The notes beneath the pieces were generated by a model. It made no database searches. It saw nothing but the letters and a program-made list of their open reading frames with translations, and was not told the origin of the DNA. The position numbers and the translations under genes are program-made. From Rickettsiales bacterium (GTDB lineage: Bacteria; Pseudomonadota; Alphaproteobacteria; Rickettsiales; UBA8987): a stretch of 13,488 nt of DNA. Location: positions 1 through 13,488 of the forward strand of contig JAHDHN010000024.1 of assembly GCA_020631295.1 (NCBI GenBank), given 5' to 3'. Of this stretch, positions 7,439 to 13,087 are shown piece after piece (within the stretch, counting starts at the first letter, position 1; the number at the start of each line of letters is the position of its first letter).

Positions 7439-7891
7439 ATGACCGCAACAGAACGTCAGATTACAGAAATTCTTAAGATGATTCCGCATCGTTATCCTAT
7501 TTTATTGGTGGATAAGGTGAAGGAAATCGTAGCCGGTGAATCTTGTGTGGGCATTAAGAATGTGACCTTTAATGAGCCGCATTTTATGGGCCATTTCCCA
7601 AACCACCCGGTGATGCCTGGCGTGCTGATTATTGAAGCAATGGCGCAAACAGCAGCCGTGTTGGTGGTGGAGACCGTAGGCCAGGCGCAAGCCGGTGGTA
7701 AGATTGTGTATTTCACCTCGATTGACGGTGCAAAATTCCGCCGCCCTGTGGTACCGGGTGATGTGGTGGAGCTGCATTTAAAGGTGCTGCAGAACCGTAA
7801 AAATCTATGGAAATTTACCGGTGAAGCTATTGTGGATGGCAATAAAGTGGCAGAAGCTACCATTGCTGCCATGTTGATGGATGATGCATAG
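7439..7891 (+). CDS. fabZ: 3-hydroxyacyl-[acyl-carrier-protein] dehydratase FabZ
   Basis: The product is 150 aa, the normal length. It dehydrates 3-hydroxyacyl-ACP in fatty-acid elongation, drawing on the same hydroxyacyl-ACP pool that LpxA and LpxD use, which explains its place between them. The hot-dog fold signature is complete: MIPHRYPILLVD (residues 14-25), then HFMGHFPNHPVMPGVLIIEA with catalytic His52 and Glu66, and the KFRRPVVPGD strand at 99-108. The ribosome site is AAAGGAAAGG (7422-7431). It starts 2 nt after the lpxD stop. A 127-nt gap with repeat E3 separates it from lpxA, whereas these two genes are usually tightly spaced. Confidence 0.97.
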   Translation: MTATERQITEILKMIPHRYPILLVDKVKEIVAGESCVGIKNVTFNEPHFMGHFPNHPVMPGVLIIEAMAQTAAVLVVETVGQAQAGGKIVYFTSIDGAKFRRPVVPGDVVELHLKVLQNRKNLWKFTGEAIVDGNKVAEATIAAMLMDDA

Positions 7892-7914
7892 AGTATAAAT
7901 AATAATAGTTTTCT

Positions 7915-7994
7915 CGTCATCCCATGGTTTATCCATGGGATCTCTAGCGAAAGCTTTTTATGAGGAGATACCACGGTCAAGCCGTGGTATGACG
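7915..7994. repeat. Palindromic element E3 inside the operon, between fabZ and lpxA
   Basis: The inverted ends are CGTCATCCC (7915-7923) and GGTATGACG (7986-7994). Hairpin A: CCCATGG (7921-7927), loop TTTAT, CCATGGG (7933-7939). Hairpin B: TACCACGG (7969-7976), loop TCAAG, CCGTGGTA (7982-7989). Between them AGC-GAAA-GCT (7946-7955) forms a small GNRA hairpin, enclosed by ATCTC/GAGAT. The pattern GTCATCCC...GGTATGAC is like the dispersed palindromes of Rickettsia genomes. It is about 80 bp and probably transcribed between the two genes. It is open in the lpxA frame from an ATG at 7935. Confidence 0.78.
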
Positions 7995-8018
7995 GAGGAT
8001 GGAAGGAATATTGGTGTT

Positions 8019-8804
8019 ATGATTCAGAAGATCCACCCAAGTGCAGTGATTGAAGACGGCGCCACGCTTGGTAGCAATGTGCAGGTTGGTCCATTTTGCC
8101 ATGTGGGTAAGGATGTGGTGCTGCATGATAATGTGATATTGCACAGCCACGCGGTGGTGGTGGGCAATAGCATTGTGGGTGAAGGAACGGAGATTTTTTC
8201 TTTTGCTGCTGTGGGCCATGTGCCGCAAGATCTGAAATTTACCGGTGAAATGACCAAATTAGAGATTGGCGCTAATTGTAAAATCAGAGAGCATGCTACG
8301 TTGCATCCAGGTACAGAAGGTGGTGGTGGTGTAACGCGTGTGGGTGATAACTGCCTGCTTATGGTGGGTGCGCATGTGGCACATGATTGCCATGTGGGTA
8401 ACCATGTGATCATGGCAAATAATGCCACGCTGGCAGGCCATGTGACAGTGGGCGATCACACAGTGATTGGCGGGCTTTCTGCAGTGCATCAATTTGTTTC
8501 CATTGGTCAACATGCGATGATTGGCGGTATGTCTGGCGTGGAAAATGATGTGATTCCTTATGGCACCGTGACCGGTGAGCGTGCGCATTTGTCCGGCTTG
8601 AACTTAGTTGGGTTAAAGCGCCGCGGGTTTGATAAAACAGATATCAACGCATTGCGCGCGGCCTATAAAACCTTGTTCGCAGATGAAGGTACCTTAGAAG
8701 AGCGTGTGGCCTCTGTGGAAGCTGTGTCTGCAGAAACGGTGGAAACGGTGCTTTCCTTCATTGCCAGCGATGCGCGCACCCGTCCGCTTTGCTTGCCTGA
8801 TTAG
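8019..8804 (+). CDS. lpxA: UDP-N-acetylglucosamine O-acyltransferase
   Basis: The product is 261 aa (E. coli: 262). It performs the first step of lipid A synthesis, adding a 3-hydroxyacyl chain from ACP to UDP-GlcNAc. The N-terminal two thirds are hexapeptide repeats of a left-handed beta-helix (IHPSAVIEDGATLG onward). The catalytic His122 is in HVAHDCHVG, and the EHATLHPGTEGGGGVTRVG stretch matches the alphaproteobacterial version of the substrate loop. The C-terminal helical domain begins at about residue 195. ATG 8019 is chosen because MIQKIHPSAV is the family start. In-frame ATGs at 7989 and 7935 would add residues encoded by repeat E3. The ribosome site is GGAAGG at 8001-8006, rather far away. 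lpxI and lpxB do not follow. Confidence 0.96.
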   Translation: MIQKIHPSAVIEDGATLGSNVQVGPFCHVGKDVVLHDNVILHSHAVVVGNSIVGEGTEIFSFAAVGHVPQDLKFTGEMTKLEIGANCKIREHATLHPGTEGGGGVTRVGDNCLLMVGAHVAHDCHVGNHVIMANNATLAGHVTVGDHTVIGGLSAVHQFVSIGQHAMIGGMSGVENDVIPYGTVTGERAHLSGLNLVGLKRRGFDKTDINALRAAYKTLFADEGTLEERVASVEAVSAETVETVLSFIASDARTRPLCLPD

Positions 8805-8846
8805 GGTGTTTAGAAATTCATAAAAAGTATTGTTCCCTGTGGTTTA

Positions 8847-8880
8847 CTACGTCCGGCGAAGCTCGCAGAGCGTAGCGGGA
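8847..8880. repeat. 34-nt module inserted in hairpin loop A of E4
   Basis: It splits the TTTAT loop after TTTA; the final T is at 8881. The module folds on itself: CTACG (8847-8851) with CGTAG (8871-8875), and inside that GCGA (8856-8859) with TCGC (8863-8866). It shares the order CGTCC, GAAGCT, AGCGTAG, GGGA with 1109-1134 in E1, so it looks like one member of a small mobile family. Confidence 0.6.
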
Positions 8881-8912
8881 TCCACAGGGCCAAATGGTGA
8901 TGCAGCATAACT

Positions 8913-9069
8913 GTTATAGTAATTTCATTTAACTTTTCCCTGCAATCCCTGACAAGCGAAGCGCAGATCGGGGATCCAGGGTTAACAAGCACTATTCATC
9001 GTTTCGCTCTGGGCCCTCGCTTTCGCAAGGGCTGCAAAATGGGAGATTGTTAACTGAAACGACTATAAC
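8913..9069. mobile_element. MITE-like palindromic insertion in the E4 linker
   Basis: The left end GTTATAGT-AA-TTTCA-T-TTAAC (8913-8933) and the reverse complement of the right end (9049-9069), GTTATAGT-CG-TTTCA-G-TTAAC, agree at 18 of 21 positions. The direct repeat ATAACTGTT is at 8907-8915 and 9065-9073, overlapping the inverted ends. Removing one copy with the insert restores a linker like that of E2. Inside are a CCCTG..ATCCC/GGGAT..CAGGG stem (8938-8981) and GCCCT/AGGGC (9013-9017/9028-9032). It encodes no protein, so any movement would need an enzyme supplied in trans. Exact ends are ambiguous because the direct and inverted repeats overlap. Confidence 0.6.
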
Positions 9070-9091
9070 TGTTGCATTTGATCCTGCGATC

Positions 9092-9121
9092 CCGCCGTCG
9101 CCAAGGCTATGGCGGACAGGC
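9092..9121. repeat. 30-nt module inserted in hairpin loop B of E4
   Basis: It splits the TCAAG loop into TC (9090-9091) and AAG (9122-9124). The module pairs GTCGCCA with TGGCGGAC, with one bulge. Its first 27 nt (9092-9118) match 1274-1300 in E1 except for one A/G difference, although the flanking sequences differ. This is the clearest evidence in the window for a transposing small module. Confidence 0.65.
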
Positions 9122-9153
9122 AAGTCGCAGGAAAATAGTGGAGACTATTAAGG

Positions 9154-10914
9154 CTACAATCCAACCACGCTGCGGATTTCGTCCAAGTCAGTGATGCCGG
9201 CAGAGACTTTCTGCAGTGCATCTGTTTCAATAGGAATAAAGCCTTTGGACAGCACATATTCCTTCATTTGCTTATGCGTGGCGTTTTGTGCAATCATTTC
9301 ATTCAGCTCTTCATCCATCACAATAATTTCACTGATGGCCACACGGCCAAAATAGCCTGTATTATCGCATTTCTCACAGCCATCTGCGGTATAAATTTCT
9401 TGGCCGTCTTTATGGTCTAACAGTGCGGCTTCTTCCTCTGTGGGTGTGTAGGGCACTTTACAATGATCACACAAGCGCCGTGCAAGACGTTGCGCCACAC
9501 TGGCCACCACAGAGCCAGATAAAATAGACGGGCGGATATCCAAATCCACCAAGCGTGGGATAGCGCCCAGCGCATCATTGGTGTGCAGGGTGGTGAATAC
9601 TTGGTGTCCTGTCATTGCTGCGCGCACGGCCATGGTGGCGGTGTCTTTATCGCGCACCTCACCCACAAAAATCACATCCGGATCTTGCCGTAAAATAGAG
9701 CGAATGCCTTCTGCAAACCCAAGGTGAATATTGTCCTGCACATTGGTTTGGCGGATCATATGCAGCTGATATTCCACCGGGTCTTCCAATGTCATGATAT
9801 TGCGATCTGGTGAATTAATATGACTGAGCACAGAATAAAGCGTGGTGGTTTTTCCGCTGCCTGTTGGGCCTGTAATCACAATCACGCCTTCTGGCTTGCC
9901 CAGCGCCTTTTTAAACAGTTTGATATTTTCTGGGCTGTAACCCAGCTCTTCCATGGTGAGCAGCGATTTATGCTTATCCAGCACACGCAGCACAATATTT
10001 TCGCCATGAATGGTGGGTTGCGTGGACACACGAAAATCCACCTGGCGACCAAGCACATTATAGTTAATACGGCCATCTTGCGGCTGGCGGCTCTCGGCAA
10101 TATTCATGCCAGAAATAATCTTCAGACGTACCACAATGGCCATCCAATAATCTTTGTGGAAGCTACGAATCTGGCGCAGTTTGCCATCAACACGGTAGCG
10201 CAGGCGAATAAACGCATCTTCCGGCTCAAAATGCAAATCAGAGGCGCGCCTGCGCACCGCATCTGCCAGCAACACATCCACCAAGCGCACCGTGGGATTG
10301 GTGTAGCTTTCTTCATCTTGGGTAATTTGAATCAGGTCACGCTCATTGTCTTTTGCCAGCGCTTCCATTTCACGCAAAATACCGTCAATAGAGAGCTCAT
10401 ATTCGTAGTAATTATCAATAATATCCAGCAGCTCGCTCTCCGCGCAATGCACGGTTTCCACCTTGTAGCGCTTAGGAAAATAACGCTGGATGGCATCAAT
10501 GGCGAGCACGTTGAATACATCCGTCATTGCCAGGAAGATGCTGTTGCCTTCTATAAAGAGCGGTACAGCGCGGTTGCGAATGGCCACATGCTTGGGTACT
10601 TGTGCAATCAGCTCTGGGTCAATAATGGTGTTAGAGGCATCAAATTGTTTCACGCCGCTGGTTTCGCTTAACACTTCGCCCAGCGCATTTTCTGTGATAA
10701 AACCAAGCTCCACCAAAATGGTGCCAATCAGCTTGCGTTCTTTCATGTCACGCTGGGTTTTTAGCGCGATATCCAGCTGATCTTGTGAGATATAGCCCTT
10801 ATCCAGGAGCTTTTGCCCAAGCGGCTTATGCGGCGCCTGCTGGGCCGCTTCGTCAAACATTTTTTGCCCAGAGGCAATAATATCATCGGTGTTTTCTACC
10901 ATAATCTTACTCAT
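9154..10914 (-). CDS. PilB/GspE-family secretion or pilus ATPase
   Basis: The product is 586 aa. This is a hexameric cytoplasmic ATPase driving type IV pilus extension or type II secretion. The N-terminal MshEN/T2SSE_N-type domain (about residues 30-100) has two tandem LG..L...G.I....L motifs, which in some relatives bind cyclic di-GMP. The ATPase core has Walker A GPTGSGKT (349-356), Asp box TLEDPVEY (375-382), Walker B region RQDPDVIFVGEVRD (409-422) and His box TGHQVFTTLHT (435-445). The C-terminal zinc motif is CDHC (482-485) with CEKC (513-516). The zinc motif and length suit both PilB and GspE, so no symbol is given. No pilin, platform protein or secretin gene is adjacent. The start ATG at 10914 has a poor ribosome site; ATG at 10902 is possible. 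Confidence 0.92.
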   Translation of the reverse strand: MSKIMVENTDDIIASGQKMFDEAAQQAPHKPLGQKLLDKGYISQDQLDIALKTQRDMKERKLIGTILVELGFITENALGEVLSETSGVKQFDASNTIIDPELIAQVPKHVAIRNRAVPLFIEGNSIFLAMTDVFNVLAIDAIQRYFPKRYKVETVHCAESELLDIIDNYYEYELSIDGILREMEALAKDNERDLIQITQDEESYTNPTVRLVDVLLADAVRRRASDLHFEPEDAFIRLRYRVDGKLRQIRSFHKDYWMAIVVRLKIISGMNIAESRQPQDGRINYNVLGRQVDFRVSTQPTIHGENIVLRVLDKHKSLLTMEELGYSPENIKLFKKALGKPEGVIVITGPTGSGKTTTLYSVLSHINSPDRNIMTLEDPVEYQLHMIRQTNVQDNIHLGFAEGIRSILRQDPDVIFVGEVRDKDTATMAVRAAMTGHQVFTTLHTNDALGAIPRLVDLDIRPSILSGSVVASVAQRLARRLCDHCKVPYTPTEEEAALLDHKDGQEIYTADGCEKCDNTGYFGRVAISEIIVMDEELNEMIAQNATHKQMKEYVLSKGFIPIETDALQKVSAGITDLDEIRSVVGL

Positions 10915-10969
10915 ATCATGCCTGGGAAAAGATAACCAGCAGCAAATCAGGTCGACTCTCTCTAGGTTA

Positions 10970-10998
10970 TTGATGCCGTTGAATATATTTGCTATAAA
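10970..10998 (+). promoter_or_regulatory. Candidate sigma-70 promoter of sodC
   Basis: TTGATG (10970-10975), a 17-nt spacer and TATAAA (10993-10998). Transcription would begin near 11005, essentially at the sodC ATG (11006), which lacks a clear ribosome site. This suggests a leaderless or near-leaderless mRNA. Prediction from sequence only. Confidence 0.5.
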
Positions 10999-11005
10999 GC
11001 GTGAT

Positions 11006-11551
11006 ATGAAACACTATTCTCTTTTGTTGGCGCTATGCGGGGTAATATCCTCCGCTGCGGCCTGTGATAATCATGGTTTGCCTATTATAAATAATGACGG
11101 TGATGTGATTGGTGATGTGTTTGTGAAAGAGGCCAGCAATGGTGTGTTGATACATATTAACGTGCAAGGATTGCCACCAGGTGCACATGGCATGCATTTT
11201 CATAAGGTAGGGGATTGCTCTGCATTGAAAGATTTTGCATCTGCATCTGGGCATATTATGCCGCAAGGCAAGCCGCATGGGTTTTTGCATCCAGAAGGCC
11301 CACATGCAGGCAATTTGCCAAATTTGATAGTGCATGAGGATGGCACAGCCAGTGTGGAGCTTTATTCACAGCTTGTGTCTCTGTATCCTGCAGATGCAGA
11401 AGAAACATCAGCCACACCTGCCTTATATGATGCAGATGGCTCTGCGCTGATTATTCATGAAAATCCGGATGATCACGTTACTCAGCCCATTGGCGGCGCG
11501 GGCGGCCGCATTGCCTGTGCTGAGATCAAGCAGCCAGATATTATAGATTAG
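11006..11551 (+). CDS. sodC: Secreted Cu/Zn superoxide dismutase
   Basis: The product is 181 aa. It disproportionates superoxide in the periplasm or at the outer membrane. A signal peptide (residues 1-19) precedes Cys20; the sequence SAAAC is a poor lipobox, so lipidation is possible but unsure. The core follows the bacterial family: LPPGAHGMHFHKVGDC (56-71) with copper ligands His64 and His66, bridging His83, zinc-site His91 and His100, and copper ligand His151 in IHENPDDHVTQP. The last conserved block is GGAGGRIACAEI (163-174), and Cys71-Cys171 form the conserved disulfide. The family's HAGDLPNL reads HAGNLPNL here, so the zinc-ligand Asp is Asn103. ATG 11006 is chosen over 10889 because it starts the signal peptide. 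It converges on the IalB-family gene with a 12-nt gap. Confidence 0.93.
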   Translation: MKHYSLLLALCGVISSAAACDNHGLPIINNDGDVIGDVFVKEASNGVLIHINVQGLPPGAHGMHFHKVGDCSALKDFASASGHIMPQGKPHGFLHPEGPHAGNLPNLIVHEDGTASVELYSQLVSLYPADAEETSATPALYDADGSALIIHENPDDHVTQPIGGAGGRIACAEIKQPDIID

Positions 11552-11563
11552 TTAGACTTTCTG

Positions 11564-11580
11564 CTAACGGCAGGCGTTAG
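11564..11580. terminator. Hairpin at the convergent sodC / ialB-like 3' ends
   Basis: CTAACG (11564-11569), loop GCAGG, CGTTAG (11575-11580). It overlaps the stop codon of the minus-strand gene and begins 13 nt after the sodC stop. Neither strand has a real T-run, so an intrinsic terminator is only weakly supported. Confidence 0.28.
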
Positions 11581-12055
11581 AAATAGCGTTATAGGCGCTG
11601 GTGAAGCCCATCAGTGAGAATGTATCCACAGAGTGGCTGCCAATTTTAGAAAAGCCTTTTGCACTGAAGCTTGCGCCTTTTTTCATAGCAGCAATGGCAG
11701 CTTTATCCGCGGCGGAATCTTTCAGCCAAGCAATTTTGGGTGTGTCTTGCGTGGTGAAGAAGGTGAATTTCTGCCCGCTATTGGCAGTGGCCTGCACGGT
11801 GCTTGCGTCTTTATACGGATAACCGCTAGATACGCTTACCTCTGGCGCGCTGCCCTTATGCGTAGTCACCAGCATATAAGGCTTGCCGCGCGATTTAAAA
11901 TTGCCGCCGCTTTTGGTAGGGAAAGAGGCCATATAGCAAATTTTTTGGCCGTTCTGTACAGTGTGGAAGGCTTGCCAGTCTTTAAAGGTGCCAATGGCAG
12001 TTTGGGCCATGGCAAATGCAGGTGCAAGAAAAAGGCTGATTAAGAAAAAACGCAT
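11564..12055 (-). CDS. IalB-family (invasion-associated locus B) secreted protein
   Basis: The product is 163 aa. The signal peptide MRFFLISLFLAPAFAMA (1-17) predicts export to the periplasm. The mature part follows the IalB pattern: FKDWQAF (24-30), KICYMASFPTKSGG (38-51), a short RGKPYMLVTTHK segment (56-67) and a GYPYKDA turn (78-84). It ends SNACR, with Cys162 likely bonded to Cys40. The family is common in alphaproteobacteria. It was first described in Bartonella in connection with red-cell invasion, but most members have no proven function and presence here does not imply pathogenicity. A good ribosome site GAGGAG lies at 12067-12062, 6 nt from the ATG. It converges on sodC and is divergent from ribA. 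Confidence 0.82.
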   Translation of the reverse strand: MRFFLISLFLAPAFAMAQTAIGTFKDWQAFHTVQNGQKICYMASFPTKSGGNFKSRGKPYMLVTTHKGSAPEVSVSSGYPYKDASTVQATANSGQKFTFFTTQDTPKIAWLKDSAADKAAIAAMKKGASFSAKGFSKIGSHSVDTFSLMGFTSAYNAISNACR

Positions 12056-12085
12056 GTTTCACTCCTCAAAACGGTTATTTTGATT

Positions 12086-12114
12086 GTCATAGCTATCCTA
12101 CTTCTTGTAGTCAA
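12086..12114 (-). promoter_or_regulatory. Candidate sigma-70 promoter of the IalB-family gene
   Basis: Read on the minus strand: TTGACT (12114-12109), 17-nt spacer, TATGAC (12091-12086). This puts a start point about 25 nt before the ATG, leaving room for the GAGGAG ribosome site. The region is shared with the divergent ribA upstream sequence, where no equally good promoter is seen. Confidence 0.45.
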
Positions 12115-12121
12115 ACATATC

Positions 12122-13087
12122 ATGGAAGAGATCTTCGCATATACGTCACAATTGCGCACTGGCGCTGCGTTTTTATTTGAAGGCAAAGCATGGCAATTGG
12201 CTGAAACGACCAAGCAGGCTGAGCAACTTGCTATCACTGCCTTGCGCGCGCAGCATTTGGGCATTGAAACAGATATGCCACTATTGCTTAGCGATGTGGA
12301 AAATATGGCCGCAGCAGCTGGTTTATCAGAGGGCGAGTTGTCGTATGGATCGTATACAGAGTTAGATTCGTCCTATGCTGCACTTTTTTCGCACCTCACT
12401 GCGCATCATTATTTTCCAGCACTTGTGCCGTCTGACAAAGAGCTGGTGGGTGAGTTGACCGTAGACTCGATAACGGCATTTCACGCAGCATTGCCAGAAA
12501 GTTTTAGCCTCACTCAGTCCAGCCAACTGCACTTGAATGCGGCCAAAGATGTGCAGCTGCATGTATTTACTTCACCCTTCTCCAATTTGGAGCATATGGC
12601 TATCCAATTTGGAGAATTACAGGCAGAGCTGCCCACGCTCACACGCTTGCATTCTAGCTGTGTTACGGGTGATTTGCTGCATAGTTTGATGTGCGATTGC
12701 CATGACCAGCTGCACAAGGCCATGCATGATATGGCAGAAGCGGGCAGCGGTATGCTGCTTTATTTGCAGCAAGAAGGGCGCGGCATTGGCTTGGTCAATA
12801 AATTGCGGGCCTATGAGCAAAAAGCACAAGGGCTAGACACAGTACAAGCCAATGAAGCATTGGGCTTTGTAGATGACGATCGCAGCTTTGGTTTGGCTGC
12901 CCATATGCTGCGCACATTAGGTATTAGCAATGTGGCATTGATGACCAATAATCCACGCAAAATTGCTGGCTTAGAAGCATGTGGCATCACAGTATCAGCC
13001 CGCCATGCGCACTACACGAAAGCGCATGCAGAAAGCGAAGCCTACATAAACACCAAACGCATCAAATTGGGGCATTTGGATGGGTAA
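12122..13087 (+). CDS. ribA: GTP cyclohydrolase II with degenerate N-terminal domain
   Basis: The product is 321 aa. It opens GTP to the pyrimidine precursor that starts riboflavin synthesis, releasing formate and pyrophosphate. The catalytic domain is residues 170-319: TRLHSSCVTGDLLHSLMCDC with zinc ligands Cys180, Cys191 and Cys193, then YLQQEGRGIGLVNKLRAY (214-231), DTVQANEALGF (239-249), LMTNNPRKI (273-281) and the closing KLGHL. Residues 1-165 do not look like RibB; they resemble the poorly conserved N-terminal region of the long alphaproteobacterial RibA form (about 350 aa). ATG 12122 is preferred; a TTG at 12080 would add a hydrophobic MIVIAILLLVV stretch unsuited to this cytoplasmic enzyme. 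No clear ribosome site is seen. The last 8 nt overlap rodA. Confidence 0.9.
   Translation: MEEIFAYTSQLRTGAAFLFEGKAWQLAETTKQAEQLAITALRAQHLGIETDMPLLLSDVENMAAAAGLSEGELSYGSYTELDSSYAALFSHLTAHHYFPALVPSDKELVGELTVDSITAFHAALPESFSLTQSSQLHLNAAKDVQLHVFTSPFSNLEHMAIQFGELQAELPTLTRLHSSCVTGDLLHSLMCDCHDQLHKAMHDMAEAGSGMLLYLQQEGRGIGLVNKLRAYEQKAQGLDTVQANEALGFVDDDRSFGLAAHMLRTLGISNVALMTNNPRKIAGLEACGITVSARHAHYTKAHAESEAYINTKRIKLGHLDG

Larger units (their letters stand above)
8831..9136. repeat. Composite nested palindromic element E4
   Basis: This fills most of the 349-nt gene-free stretch 8805-9153. The framework matches E2. Hairpin A arms CCCTGTGG (8835-8842)/CCACAGGG (8882-8889) are followed by CAAATG, TGATGC and ATAACTGTT. 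The framework resumes at GCATTTGATCCTGCGA, and hairpin B arms are CCTGCGA (9083-9089)/TCGCAGG (9125-9131). Relative to E2 it holds three insertions: 8847-8880 in loop A, about 8913-9069 in the linker, and 9092-9121 in loop B. The hairpin B closing pair has changed from G-C to A-T with both arms altered. It lies between the 3' ends of convergent lpxA and the pilus-type ATPase. No genes or terminators with T-runs are seen. Confidence 0.72.

Noticed and set aside
8810..8992. Minus-strand small open frame of 60 codons after lpxA
   Set aside because: It runs through composite repeat E4; no ribosome site or protein similarity is visible.
8831..9136. CRISPR array
   Set aside because: The repeats are palindromic modules of differing lengths nested in one another, with no regular repeat-spacer periodicity and no cas genes.
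9820..10671. 283-codon plus-strand open frame opposite the pilus ATPase
   Set aside because: It is an antisense shadow: the minus-strand frame carries complete ATPase motifs, and this one shows no family features.
12080..12121. Membrane anchor on RibA from a TTG start
   Set aside because: The hydrophobic stretch comes from upstream non-coding sequence shared with the divergent ialB-like promoter; RibA is cytoplasmic.
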